Below are positions 55,302 to 63,570 of a stretch of DNA of 64,000 bases, in pieces. Position numbers and translations under genes: made by a program. Every line of letters starts with the position of its first letter. Position 1 is the first letter of the stretch. The notes below the pieces were generated by a model, which saw only the letters and a list, made by a program, of their open reading frames with translations, searched no databases and had not been told where the DNA came from. The DNA is from Marisediminitalea oceani (GTDB lineage: Bacteria > Pseudomonadota > Gammaproteobacteria > Enterobacterales > Alteromonadaceae): the NCBI RefSeq assembly GCF_003731635.1, contig NZ_RCUA01000043.1, positions 1 to 64,000 of the forward strand, written 5' to 3'.

Positions 55302-55733
55302 TTAAAAAGTGGGCACAAACATTACCACCAACAATACACTTGCCACCAGCGCCGCGGCCACGGTGATTAACCCGGTGCGACGGCAGCGTGCAAAGCCACT
55401 TAATCCAAGCCCACTCAGCAACACTACTACGCCACTGAAAAAAGTGAGCTCTGTGATCAGCTTAGTACGCAACACATGGGCCGGCCAGTTGGCAAAGTTA
55501 AACGATAAGCCCATTTGCTGGATGCTTAGCAACGAAAGCGTAGCGCCGAGTGTTGCCACTATCAGTAATACCGCCGCCATTGCCTTAGCGCCAATGCACC
55601 ATAGCGCCAGCGGATGCCCCTTAGGAAAGGCTGACAACAAGACACTTAAAAAAGTCATGGCAAAGCCGCCGAGAATGGCTGCACTGAAAGCCATCTGCCG
55701 AAAAAGCTCGGCGACCAGTTCTACTTCAGTCAT
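55302..55733 (-). CDS. Four-span membrane protein of unknown function
   Basis: 143 aa with about four membrane spans (about 15-35, 45-70, 95-113, 120-140). It overlaps the preceding small gene by 8 bp and is followed by the phosphoribosyltransferase after 12 bp, so the three form an operon. No family recognised. Confidence 0.7.
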   Translation of the reverse strand: MTEVELVAELFRQMAFSAAILGGFAMTFLSVLLSAFPKGHPLALWCIGAKAMAAVLLIVATLGATLSLLSIQQMGLSFNFANWPAHVLRTKLITELTFFSGVVVLLSGLGLSGFARCRRTGLITVAAALVASVLLVVMFVPTF

Positions 55734-56028
55734 GACTGCTGCCGGTGTAAATACGGTCGGTTGCCTGTTTTAAGCCCGCCTGCGGTAAAAACTGATCGCT
55801 GATAGTTAAAATGGCATGCAGGTTGTTTTGCAGTTTATCCAGCGCTAAATCGCCTGGTTTGACCGCCGTTTGAAGCAGGTGTAACGCCATGTCGGCCAAC
55901 AGTAATCGTTGCTTGTCATGCCAGGCGTCATCCCCTTTCCCTGCCGGGTGCTCAAGATAAGCGCTTTCGACCTGGCTATGCAGGTCCCAACTGGTATCTA
56001 TAATGGCTTGCCGTTGTGATGTGTTCAT
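55726..56028 (-). CDS. Small soluble protein of unknown function
   Basis: 100 aa, mostly helical in character. It has no membrane segment or signal peptide. Overlaps the four-span membrane gene by 8 bp. First gene of the three-gene operon that ends with the phosphoribosyltransferase. No family recognised. Confidence 0.65.
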   Translation of the reverse strand: MNTSQRQAIIDTSWDLHSQVESAYLEHPAGKGDDAWHDKQRLLLADMALHLLQTAVKPGDLALDKLQNNLHAILTISDQFLPQAGLKQATDRIYTGSSHD

Positions 56029-56130
56029 AGTTTTTATATGTGAGTTAGTGTTATGTTGGAGTAAACCATATCCAGGGCACTGTTAAGCAACTTATCCGCC
56101 GGAGAATTTAGCCAAACCGCTGAAGGTTAG

Positions 56131-56955
56131 CTATCGTTTAGCCGCCTGCACGTGCATCCAGTCTCTGTCTTCGCTGCGGCCCAGACTTAACCATCCCTCT
56201 CGCTCCCAGCTTTGCCACCAGAAATCCAGTGCCGGATCGGCAAGGCTGGCGCGATCGCTGCGCCAGCTTAGTTTATTCTGCGAAGGAAACCAGTCTATGG
56301 CTATCCCCCAGGCGTGGGTAGACCAGGCCGTAGCACTGCCACGCTTTTTACGATGGTTATAGCTGCCGCCATACCGGTTGAGCCCGTGTTGCTGGATGCC
56401 GGCATCACCATAATGCTCGTAAACCTCACTGAGCACTTTTACCAGGCTTTCACTGAGTTTTTCATGAATAGCAATTACCCGGGTGGTGGTAGAGAGATCC
56501 CAGTCGAGCCTTAACAGCCAGGGGCATTCTATCCGCACCAGTTCAATGCTGCCGGGCTGGCCGTAAAAAGCATTCAGAGCGGCTTCATTTTCCAGTGGAA
56601 ACTGATGGGGGTTTTCCCTGACAGGCGTAATATCGCTGAATTGACGGGCAATAGCCCCCTGGGTTAATAACTGCTGCAGCAACGTGGCTGCCGACTCAGT
56701 TTGCGGGCCGTGCAAGCCATCTACCGGCCCCACGTCAAGCTGATTTTGCAGCGCCAATAACTGCAAAGCTGCCACGCGTTTACGCGCGTTGTTCCACTCG
56801 GTCCAGCGCTCTACGCTTAGTTGCCCGGTGTTATCGCTAAGAAACTGATGGACTGCGGCACGGGTTTTCGGGCCGGATAAACCATCTACTCCGCCACTGT
56901 AATAGCCTCTAGATTTTAACTCCGACTGCACCAACTTAAGTTCAGACTGTTTCAT
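56131..56955 (-). CDS. Peptidoglycan-binding M15-type peptidase
   Basis: 274 aa. Two peptidoglycan-binding-like repeats lie at about 5-42 (YYSGGVDGLSGPKTRAAV) and 65-95 (DVGPVDGLHGPQTESAA). The C-terminal M15_4-type domain has the zinc ligands H214 and D221 in STHAWGIAIDW, and H268 in DWMHVQ. It should cleave a peptide bond in peptidoglycan stems. No signal peptide is seen, so it resembles phage endolysins or needs another export route. No phage genes are nearby. Confidence 0.82.
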   Translation of the reverse strand: MKQSELKLVQSELKSRGYYSGGVDGLSGPKTRAAVHQFLSDNTGQLSVERWTEWNNARKRVAALQLLALQNQLDVGPVDGLHGPQTESAATLLQQLLTQGAIARQFSDITPVRENPHQFPLENEAALNAFYGQPGSIELVRIECPWLLRLDWDLSTTTRVIAIHEKLSESLVKVLSEVYEHYGDAGIQQHGLNRYGGSYNHRKKRGSATAWSTHAWGIAIDWFPSQNKLSWRSDRASLADPALDFWWQSWEREGWLSLGRSEDRDWMHVQAAKR

Positions 56956-57048
56956 TTACCTTCCTGTGGTTCACCTGACATACTCAAACCTTAAGAGTAA
57001 GCAATCCCAGCCGTACTGTACAGTTATCGACCAGTTAAACATACTCGT

Positions 57049-57543
57049 TTAAGCCTGTTTGAGCAGGCTGAAAATATGACTGTTATAAAATTGTCCGTTT
57101 TTAAAGATGGCGCGTTGTAGTACCGCTTCTTCAGTAAAGCCCACCTTGCGCAACAGCGCCATAGAAGCCTGGTTGCCAGAAAACACCGTAGCAAACAACC
57201 GCTCGATATCGGTATCCTCAAACACCTGCGTAATGATCAGCCGGGCGGCAGCAGAGGCTATACCCTGTTGCCAGAAGTCGGCCCCTAGCCAGTATCCCAG
57301 CTCTCCACTGCGGGCATATTCAAATTCGCCGCGATTGACGCCGATACACCCCGCCAGCTTACCGTTGACCTCAATAGCCCGGTTCACCGCCAGCAGACTG
57401 CCTTCCTCAACCCACCAGGTTGCATCGTCTGGTGTGTAAGGCTGCGGAATTTTGGTTGATAAAAAGCGCGTAACTGCCTCATCGTTAAGCAGCTTAACCA
57501 GCTCAGGAACATCTGCCGGCGCAAACGAGCGCAAGGTGATCAT
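57049..57543 (-). CDS. GNAT acetyltransferase, RimJ/RimL-like
   Basis: 164 aa. MITLRSFAPADVPELVKLLND opens a RimL-type acetyltransferase (quoted in part), with GELGYWLGADFWQQGIAS (acetyl-CoA loop), and a C-terminal NQASMALLRKVGFTEEAV. RimJ/RimL proteins acetylate ribosomal protein N-termini, but other substrates are common. Single gene. Confidence 0.83.
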   Translation of the reverse strand: MITLRSFAPADVPELVKLLNDEAVTRFLSTKIPQPYTPDDATWWVEEGSLLAVNRAIEVNGKLAGCIGVNRGEFEYARSGELGYWLGADFWQQGIASAAARLIITQVFEDTDIERLFATVFSGNQASMALLRKVGFTEEAVLQRAIFKNGQFYNSHIFSLLKQA

Positions 57544-57641
57544 ATTCGTAACCGTTGTCTTTTCAGTAATTTACTATTCAGGCAGCCTACCACTTACGAT
57601 AAGTGGTGCAATCAGGATATTGTAAGCAGACATAAATAAAT

Positions 57642-58052
57642 TCAGATCGATTTGCGGGAGGTCTGAGTAACCGACTCTTCAGTTGTGCGCTGATTTCGGC
57701 AAATAAGGTAGAAACCCAGAATAAAGATGGCCAATAAAATGCCATCCACTACCTGCAATAACAGAGCAACCTGTTCATAACCGGCGCCATCAATAAATGC
57801 CGCCCCGAGCTCAATAGCCACAGAGCTGATAACCGAACTGAATAAGGCAATTACGATCAGTAAAGCCCCGCGGTTTCGGGTTTGTTGATAGTGATACAAA
57901 GCTATCGCGATGAGCGCGACACCACCAATAAATTGCATAAGTGGCTCAACAAACAACGCCAGCAACAACGCCGGCGTGGTATTGCCCAGCCACTCGTGAA
58001 GCAAAACCAGTTCAGCCAACACGCTGCACCCGGTTAAGTGCAGATTGAACAA
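57642..58052 (-). CDS. Four-span membrane protein of unknown function
   Basis: 136 aa if started at the TTG at 58052. A GTG ten codons later (58022) is an alternative; neither start has a good ribosome-binding site. Four hydrophobic spans (about 25-50, 62-85 and 90-115 region) are present, and the C-terminal tail is polar. No family recognised. The start is uncertain. Confidence 0.55.
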   Translation of the reverse strand: MFNLHLTGCSVLAELVLLHEWLGNTTPALLLALFVEPLMQFIGGVALIAIALYHYQQTRNRGALLIVIALFSSVISSVAIELGAAFIDGAGYEQVALLLQVVDGILLAIFILGFYLICRNQRTTEESVTQTSRKSI

Positions 58053-58085
58053 GCCCGGGAAAAACAGCTGTCGGGCTAACGGCCT

Positions 58086-58187
58086 TTACAGAAGAAAAGC
58101 ACCAGGTAGACAGAAAAATAGGAAGTGACACAGGCAAAGTCCTTTTTACGATGACGATCACAAAAATCAGACTTTACCTTTGTCATT
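58086..58187 (-). CDS. Possible small cysteine-rich protein
   Basis: A 33-codon frame with AGGGAA five bases before the ATG at 58187. The peptide is basic at the start (RHRKK) and Cys/Phe-rich at the end. It lies in the 213-bp gap between two membrane-protein genes and could be chance. Confidence 0.2.
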
Positions 58188-58265
58188 AAGTTCCCTGTCC
58201 GGCAAACAACAGCGCATGTGATTGCGCTTAACTCCATATAAGTTGTCACTGTATGTAGAAGCCGG

Positions 58266-58628
58266 TTACACCAATGCGCCGTTAAATAACATAGCGGGCA
58301 TAAAAAAACTCAGCGCGAACATCAGCGAGCCGGTAAAGCAGAGCGCAGCAACACAAAACGTGGCCTGCACCGCAAAAACCGGAGGTTTGGCAGAGGCGCT
58401 TTGCTGCAGCGAAAACGCTGCGAGCCAGAGCGCATTTCTGGCTCTTTTGTACTGAAACTTCAGCCCATTAATTGCAGGCGTTAAGCCCACTAAAATTAAG
58501 CCAAACGCAATTTCCATCCCGCCAAACTGTATCAAAATGGCAATTTCCGGCAGCACGATTGCCGCCAGTAAAATAGCAACGCCAACACCCACTTTTTGCA
58601 CAAGCGATAAATCATTCCATAACTTCAT
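58266..58628 (-). CDS. Membrane protein of unknown function
   Basis: 120 aa from the ATG at 58628, which has AGGA eight bases upstream; upstream in-frame extension lies inside the preceding gene and is rejected. About three spans (about 12-35, 38-55 and 80-110). It follows the 58645-59103 gene by 16 bp, same strand, so co-transcription is likely. No family recognised. Confidence 0.65.
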   Translation of the reverse strand: MKLWNDLSLVQKVGVGVAILLAAIVLPEIAILIQFGGMEIAFGLILVGLTPAINGLKFQYKRARNALWLAAFSLQQSASAKPPVFAVQATFCVAALCFTGSLMFALSFFMPAMLFNGALV

Positions 58629-58644
58629 GTCATTTCCTAACGGG

Positions 58645-59103
58645 TTAATCAAGGGCACCTTCTGCCCGTTCTTCCTGAGGTTCAAGAAACAGCGCCAATT
58701 CTGCGAGCGCTTCATCCATTAACGACCACTCACCATCGAAAAATAGCGAAAATAACCGGCGGACTTCACTTTGCTGTTCGGCAAGGTAGACCTGTACACG
58801 CCTTTGAGCGCTGCCGTTTAACGTTCGCTGGTTTAAAGTAGCTGGTGCGTTGACCATGCCCAACATATAGGCAAAATCCTCCCTGCTGCCCACCACAGAC
58901 ACAAAAAGTTCGGCGTGAGTGCTAAGGTGTTTTACGGCAAGGGTAAACTCATTACCGGCCAGATTATCGCCGCTTTGTGGCGGCCAGAGATGCGCATCTA
59001 ACTCACTTAAAAATACCTGATAAGACACCAGCCCTTTATTTTCCAGCTGGCAAAAGTCGCGTCCACTACGCTTTATCTGATAGGTGTAACCAGTATTTTT
59101 CAT
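58645..59103 (-). CDS. Soluble protein of unknown function
   Basis: 152 aa with no signal peptide or membrane span. AAGGAT precedes the ATG. Acidic C-terminus. It lies in a same-strand run of small membrane-protein genes. No family recognised. Confidence 0.62.
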   Translation of the reverse strand: MKNTGYTYQIKRSGRDFCQLENKGLVSYQVFLSELDAHLWPPQSGDNLAGNEFTLAVKHLSTHAELFVSVVGSREDFAYMLGMVNAPATLNQRTLNGSAQRRVQVYLAEQQSEVRRLFSLFFDGEWSLMDEALAELALFLEPQEERAEGALD

Positions 59104-59148
59104 TACAACAATCCTTGTTGTCTGAGGTTTTACATAGCCTCGCAGGCC

Positions 59149-59529
59149 CTATGGTTTATTTTCCCAGATGGAGCTCGACACGCTTGAGTAACGGTACAAC
59201 GAAGAAAGCGCAGGTACCGCTATAACTGCTGCTACCAGTAAGGCAGCGCCAGCGGTAACATTGCCGGCAAAAGCCAGCAGGCTGAGGCCGTATACACCAA
59301 CCAGGCTTAGCAACGCACTCAACAGCCAAAAGCTCCCACGCCAGAAAACCCGGTTGATCACCGGGGAGTTACGGGTAGCCGCAATATAGCCAATGGCCAG
59401 CAGGCCCATTGCCATGAGAGGCCCGTAGCGACTGGCAAACCCACCGGTATGGCTGAGCAGTTTCTCCGCTAACCTTAAAATGGCGGGTAGCAAAAGCACC
59501 AGCGTATACATCCATTGTGTTAAGCGCAT
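59149..59529 (-). CDS. Membrane protein of unknown function
   Basis: 126 aa with four likely spans (about 5-20, 35-50, 67-85 and 88-107). AAGGAT stands 11 bases before the ATG. Same-strand neighbour of other small membrane genes. No family recognised. Confidence 0.62.
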   Translation of the reverse strand: MRLTQWMYTLVLLLPAILRLAEKLLSHTGGFASRYGPLMAMGLLAIGYIAATRNSPVINRVFWRGSFWLLSALLSLVGVYGLSLLAFAGNVTAGAALLVAAVIAVPALSSLYRYSSVSSSIWENKP

Positions 59530-59579
59530 AACAGTGGTTAATCCTTAACGTGGTGGTGTTTGTTACATTAACCAGTCAA

Positions 59580-59750
59580 TCAGCGCTGGTTTCGCCGCTT
59601 GATAGGAAATAACCCAAACCAAAAACCGGCTTCCAGTACAAACCCCAGTAGCACAAACAAAAACACACCAGTTTGATTTCCGTAGCTATAAGCCGACAGC
59701 GCACCAACCAGCAACGCAAAAATCAGTAAATACCGAAATACACTTTTCAT
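59580..59750 (-). CDS. Short two-span membrane protein
   Basis: 56 aa from the ATG at 59750, ending with the basic tail IKRRNQR. Two hydrophobic segments: about 7-20 (LLIFALLVGALSA) and 28-48 (GVFLFVLLGFVLEAGFWFG). AAGAG lies upstream of the ATG. It lies 10 bp after the 59761-59958 gene on the same strand, so it belongs to the same transcript. No family recognised. Confidence 0.6.
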   Translation of the reverse strand: MKSVFRYLLIFALLVGALSAYSYGNQTGVFLFVLLGFVLEAGFWFGLFPIKRRNQR

Positions 59751-59760
59751 AATCTGCTCT

Positions 59761-59958
59761 TTATTCGTTGCAACCGGTATCAGGCCGTGCTGCTGTTATC
59801 TCATTAAGTCGACGCTTTAAAGTCTTAACATTGGCATTAAGCTCTTTAATTTCAAGTCTGTACTCACGCAACAGGTCGCGCATTTCACGCGTGTATTTAA
59901 CTAAAAGAGACAATACGACAATAAAAAACCCGGCCGACAGTAAAATTAAAACCGCCAT
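59761..59958 (-). CDS. Small TM plus coiled-coil protein, PspB-like layout
   Basis: 65 aa. One N-terminal span (VLILLSAGFFIVVLSLLV) is followed by a charged helix (KELNANVKTLKRRLNEI). The layout of a short membrane anchor plus coiled coil resembles PspB. AGGAG is close before the ATG. It lies 27 bp downstream of a PspC-like gene, which supports a phage-shock-type pair, but sequence identity with PspB was not established. Confidence 0.6.
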   Translation of the reverse strand: MAVLILLSAGFFIVVLSLLVKYTREMRDLLREYRLEIKELNANVKTLKRRLNEITAARPDTGCNE

Positions 59959-59985
59959 TTATACGCTCCTGCCTTAATCATCTGG

Positions 59986-60237
59986 TCAATGTTGTGAATA
60001 GCCGTCTTCTGTTTTCTGGTACCTGGCCTGCGCTTCCTGCAAGAGCTCTTCTCGTTTTGAGTAAGCAGGAATACTCATCCACAGCACCAGATAAACAACG
60101 AATCCGAAACCAAAAAATGCTGCAATCAAAAACACCAGTTGCAGCCCATTAAGGTTTAAGTGGTAGTAATTGGCCATTCCTCTCAGAGTACCCGAGACCA
60201 GGCCATGTTTTGAACGGGTTAATACGCGATGTTCCAT
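59986..60237 (-). CDS. PspC-like domain protein
   Basis: 83 aa. The PspC pattern is visible: LTRSKHGLVSGTLRGMANYY, a span (LVFLIAAFFGFGFVVYLVLW) and the IPAYSKREE exit. PspC-domain proteins sit in the inner membrane and respond to envelope stress. GGGAAGAAAG precedes the ATG. No pspA or pspF is present in the window, so it is an isolated paralogue with the TM/coiled-coil gene. Confidence 0.82.
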   Translation of the reverse strand: MEHRVLTRSKHGLVSGTLRGMANYYHLNLNGLQLVFLIAAFFGFGFVVYLVLWMSIPAYSKREELLQEAQARYQKTEDGYSQH

Positions 60238-60295
60238 GTGTGCTTTCTTCCCTGATACGTCAGGCTGTTAAAGTAAACAGCCAAAATCTGTGCCG

Positions 60296-60622
60296 TTAGT
60301 GCTCGGTACTTTGCTGGTTCTTTGTGCCCGAACCTTCACCATCGCATTTAATCAGCTTTTCGCCGAAGTTAAACACATTATTAACCGCTACATAGCTGGC
60401 GGAGATGACCGCACTGGTGGGCATGGTGATAACGCCAATTATCTTTCCCTGCCAGTCGTAAAAACTGGTGTCGCCATCGGTTAAATCGACTACCTTGAGG
60501 TATTTTTGGTTACTGGAGAGATAACACTGGCTCGTATCAGCTGAATCTTCAGGCAGCACCACGCAGCCACTCATGGCCAGCGTTGCCAGCGCAGCCACTG
60601 TTTTTGCTATTTTTAATCGCAT
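60296..60622 (-). CDS. Putative lipoprotein of unknown function
   Basis: 108 aa. Lipobox LAMSGC (Cys20) after a classical n/h region (MRLKIAKTVAALAT). AAGGAA precedes the ATG. The mature part is small and has two further cysteines (SQCYLSS and IKCDG). No family recognised. Confidence 0.72.
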   Translation of the reverse strand: MRLKIAKTVAALATLAMSGCVVLPEDSADTSQCYLSSNQKYLKVVDLTDGDTSFYDWQGKIIGVITMPTSAVISASYVAVNNVFNFGEKLIKCDGEGSGTKNQQSTEH

Positions 60623-60680
60623 CCAAATTCCTTTTTTGTACCTGATTTCATTTATATATTAATACATTAGTGCCAGCGCG

Positions 60681-61196
60681 CTACCAAAACTTCCACCATG
60701 GCGAGGCAACACCTGGATGCCTTACCTTAAGGTACTGAGGTTCGCTGCGTTCGCCAGCCATATTAACCGCAACAATACTGACCGTGAAATCAATTGGCTC
60801 TTGCTCATTGCTACTGCCATCCAGCCATACAAAGGTAAATGAAGAGTTATCATCTACAAACTTCGACGGTTTTACAGCTACCGCCTCAAACAGTCTATCT
60901 TCAAACTCTCCGCTTACCCGCTCGAATATATACCCTTGTGGCGGATAATTACCCGACAGTTTAAAGGTTATAAAACCAAAATCAGAACAGGAACCCAAAT
61001 TACCATCGTCACTGCCCCGCTCAATACCAGCCACCTCAAAATTGGGCGTTACCGGGGCTATAGCTTCAGTATGGTTCGCTTCAAAGGCCTCTAGCAGTGG
61101 CACTAGCGAACAGGCACTTACCTGCCCCGACACACTACACAATACAGTTATAACTATGGCCAGGCCTGTTCTACTGGTAAAATTAATCTTTTGCAG
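60681..61196 (-). CDS. Exported protein with probable non-ATG start
   Basis: 171 aa if started at the CTG at 61196. In-frame extension upstream of the first common start (TTG at 61142) reveals a signal peptide: NFTSRTGLAIVITVLCSVSG, then QVSAC, which also fits a lipobox. No ATG/GTG/TTG exists that includes it; the candidates are CTG at 61196 or ATT at 61187. The gene begins just 3 bp past the upstream stop codon (61200), so translational coupling is likely. The mature part has an immunoglobulin-like or fibronectin-type feel (FITFKLSGNYPPQGYIFERV); no family is certain. Confidence 0.6.
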   Translation of the reverse strand: MQKINFTSRTGLAIVITVLCSVSGQVSACSLVPLLEAFEANHTEAIAPVTPNFEVAGIERGSDDGNLGSCSDFGFITFKLSGNYPPQGYIFERVSGEFEDRLFEAVAVKPSKFVDDNSSFTFVWLDGSSNEQEPIDFTVSIVAVNMAGERSEPQYLKVRHPGVASPWWKFW

Positions 61197-61199
61197 CCT

Positions 61200-61850
61200 C
61201 TACCCCGGCTCTTCACCAAAAGCTATATCCATAGCGGGCCGCTTTTTGAGCTGCCGCGACTGGGCAACCGCCCGTTTTACAAACATCAACTGTTCGGCCG
61301 GAGTCTGACTCAGAAGTTGCTGTATAAAGGTTTTGACTTCCATTGCCCAGGCTCTGTCATCATTACAGGCCAGCGCCTCTGCAAAAAAATGCCGGGCCAG
61401 GGCAAAATCCCGGGCATACAGGCAAATCATGCCTTTATTCAGCCCTGCCCAGATGTGCTGGCTACCGCCTGCGGTATTGGCTAACACAAACTGCATTGCC
61501 CGTTGCGGACTTGAGAGTTCGTCACGATAATAAAGCACCCGCTGCTTTGCCTGCTCCGCCAGCGACCTGGCCTGCAGCATAAAGGTCTCCTCATTCTCAA
61601 ACTCAACGAAAGCACTTTCCCGGTTTGCAAGATCAAAAGCATAATCCGCTCTGGGGTACCACTGCCAGCTAACAGCCACATTCAGGTAGCTACCTTTAGA
61701 CCACTGGGACGGCTGAAATTCGGCAATAGCCACCCACCAGCCATTGTCATCCAGCCATAACCTGGACTGCCCTTTGCGCACCATATTCATTGGTTTTAAT
61801 ACTTCCCGGGCAGCGGTATTAATAAGCTTATTGTGTATTGAAACGACCAC
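61200..61850 (-). CDS. Protein of unknown function
   Basis: 216 aa from the GTG at 61850, with AGGA seven bases upstream; a TTG at 61877 is the less likely alternative. No signal peptide or span. The N-terminal part (KGQSRLWLDDNGWWVAIAEF) resembles the DUF4304-type pattern from memory, but this is weak. The C-terminal half has TPR-like helices (HIWAGLNKGMICLYARDFAL). Operon with 60681-61196. Confidence 0.6.
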   Translation of the reverse strand: MVVSIHNKLINTAAREVLKPMNMVRKGQSRLWLDDNGWWVAIAEFQPSQWSKGSYLNVAVSWQWYPRADYAFDLANRESAFVEFENEETFMLQARSLAEQAKQRVLYYRDELSSPQRAMQFVLANTAGGSQHIWAGLNKGMICLYARDFALARHFFAEALACNDDRAWAMEVKTFIQQLLSQTPAEQLMFVKRAVAQSRQLKKRPAMDIAFGEEPG

Positions 61851-61877
61851 GGCATTTTCCTGAGCCAAACGGCACAA

Positions 61878-62111
61878 TTAATACTGGCGATTTGCTGGCC
61901 TCGGTTTTTCTTTTAACGGCGCCAACAACATATAAAACACCCAGGCAAACCAGGAAATAAAAAACACTACCAGCAGCCAGGCAATTTTTTCTTTACCCGT
62001 AGTACGATTTGATCTGGCAATCAAAATGATAGGAATGATCCAGATTAAAAACCCAAAGAATACCAGTACAGCGCTAAAAAAGAAGGCGAGAAAACCGTCC
62101 ATATTGAACAT
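61878..62111 (-). CDS. Small two-span membrane protein (PLDc_N / superinfection-immunity-like)
   Basis: 77 aa with two spans (about 8-32 and 44-65). The pattern IWIIPIILIARSNRTTGKEK plus WLLVVFFISWFAWVFYML fits the PLDc_N or T4 Imm-like two-span families. Such proteins occur widely without known role. It precedes the 61200-61850 gene by 27 bp on the same strand. No phage genes are nearby, so an immunity function is not supported by context. Confidence 0.6.
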   Translation of the reverse strand: MFNMDGFLAFFFSAVLVFFGFLIWIIPIILIARSNRTTGKEKIAWLLVVFFISWFAWVFYMLLAPLKEKPRPANRQY

Positions 62112-62211
62112 CTTTTTATAATGACGTCAGAAAAAGAAAAACCTGCGGCGGTAAAAATCTGCCATCCATGAATTTACCTACCATAGCACGGGACACAATT
62201 AAAACGCTTTA

Positions 62212-62652
62212 CTATTGAGCCGCCTCAATAGCCATATGAATAAGCGGAAACGGATTACCCTGCCCATCCAAAGCCGAGCGACCTGTTCGCTTAAACCCCA
62301 TCTTTTCGTAAAAGCCAATGGCCTGCGGATTTTGTTCGTTTACATCCACTCTGCTGGCACCAAGGTATTGTATGGCATTCAGGGTTAATGCACGCCCTAC
62401 TCCCTGACCGAAAAAATCGGGGTGAACAAAGAGCATTTCGATATTCCCTTCAGCTACGCCAATAAAACCGGCTACCTCGTTGCCTTGTTTTATTGCACCG
62501 AGCACAACAGCATCAAAGTAGTGTTCAAGGATCAACGGTTTAAGTTGTGCTATTTGCGGTTCGGGTAAAAAATGGTGAGTAGCCCGCACAGAAGCCTCCC
62601 ATAACGTAATTAACGCCGGGTAATCCTGCTGACTGACTTTCACAACATTCAT
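62212..62652 (-). CDS. GNAT acetyltransferase, YjaB-like
   Basis: 146 aa; E. coli YjaB is 147 aa. WEASVRATHHFLP at the N-terminus, LFVHPDFFGQGVGRAL (acetyl-CoA loop) and VNEQNPQAIGFYEKMGFKRTGRS (quoted in part) match YjaB closely. The substrate is unknown. The 190-bp gap upstream (62653-62845) contains nothing recognised. Confidence 0.82.
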   Translation of the reverse strand: MNVVKVSQQDYPALITLWEASVRATHHFLPEPQIAQLKPLILEHYFDAVVLGAIKQGNEVAGFIGVAEGNIEMLFVHPDFFGQGVGRALTLNAIQYLGASRVDVNEQNPQAIGFYEKMGFKRTGRSALDGQGNPFPLIHMAIEAAQ

Positions 62653-62845
62653 AAACTTTCCTCAGGTAACAAAGCTAACTGACGCTGATACTTAAAGCCG
62701 TGCAGCGTAATACCTTGATGGGTAAACTCATCAGGCAAGCACAGAACAAGCTCAAAACCATTGTTTACTAAAACTTTTTCTGGAACGATACAAGCCCTTC
62801 ACTACGCGAGATATCCAGCCCTGGGCATGAAGCCCAACGCCCGAA

Positions 62846-63226
62846 TTATCCCTCAAAGTAGATTGTCTGCGTTAAATAAACCGGTACCTTTGAGCGATTT
62901 GACTCAGCCGGCACAAAGCTTTGTTTTGACAGCGCTTTAACCCCGGCGTAATCCCACATGCCTTCTGGAGTAGATTCAACAACTTCCGGGTTAAAGGTAT
63001 TACCATTTGAGTCAATCAGAAACCGCAATTTAACGTAGCCATTTTCGTTTTTACCTATGGCACGTTGGAGCGGTAAATTAAACCTGAACCTTTCATTCGT
63101 TTGTACCCAATAATCACTGATGTTTTCGTCAGTTACCTCTACCGGCGTTTGGCTCAGGTACATATCTGATGTGGATGAACATCCCAATAAGAGAAGAGAG
63201 AATAAAAACAGAGAAAGTGTTTTCAT
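62846..63226 (-). CDS. TonB C-terminal-like lipoprotein
   Basis: 126 aa from ATG 63226 (AAGGAT upstream); an ATG at 63250 is less likely. Lipobox LLLGCSS (about Cys16). The C-terminal half has a TonB_C pattern: GYVKLRFLIDSNGNTFNPEV, VESTPEGMWDYAGVKAL. It lacks the membrane span and proline linker of a real TonB. The likely role is a stand-alone energy-coupling-type domain in the envelope, function unknown. Confidence 0.72.
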   Translation of the reverse strand: MKTLSLFLFSLLLLGCSSTSDMYLSQTPVEVTDENISDYWVQTNERFRFNLPLQRAIGKNENGYVKLRFLIDSNGNTFNPEVVESTPEGMWDYAGVKALSKQSFVPAESNRSKVPVYLTQTIYFEG

Positions 63227-63349
63227 AAATATCCTTATTAATTTAGCCATTACTTGTGAAGTCCTTCACACCAATAACGATAGCATTGCACTTATGCTTC
63301 CATCAATATTCAATGTTTAAAGTAACGGCGACACAACCGGCAAACGAGC

Positions 63350-63535
63350 TTATGCGCCTGCCATGCGGTAAAGAAAGTAGCCGAAGGCCGCAAATAACAC
63401 GACGCCCACCAGCACCATGGTACTCAGCGTTTTGGAACGCAGCATTGACTCAATTAAAGCGAACTCAGTTTGCATTTTAATGAGTTCAAGGTGGTCCTCA
63501 GATTTGCTGTTCATGGCTTTATGTTGCTTAGTCAT
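63350..63535 (-). CDS. Small tail-anchored membrane protein
   Basis: 61 aa. A charged N-terminal region (HKAMNSKSEDHLELIKMQ) is followed by one C-terminal span (TMVLVGVVLFAAFGYFLY). GGGAAG precedes the ATG. No family recognised. Confidence 0.6.
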   Translation of the reverse strand: MTKQHKAMNSKSEDHLELIKMQTEFALIESMLRSKTLSTMVLVGVVLFAAFGYFLYRMAGA

Positions 63536-63570
63536 ATAACTTCCCTGGTATCCTTACTTATTTCCCAACA

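Noticed and set aside
58086-58187. Cys-rich 33-codon frame as a confirmed gene
   Set aside because: The ribosome-binding site is fair but the frame is short and without recognisable features; kept only as a low-confidence feature.
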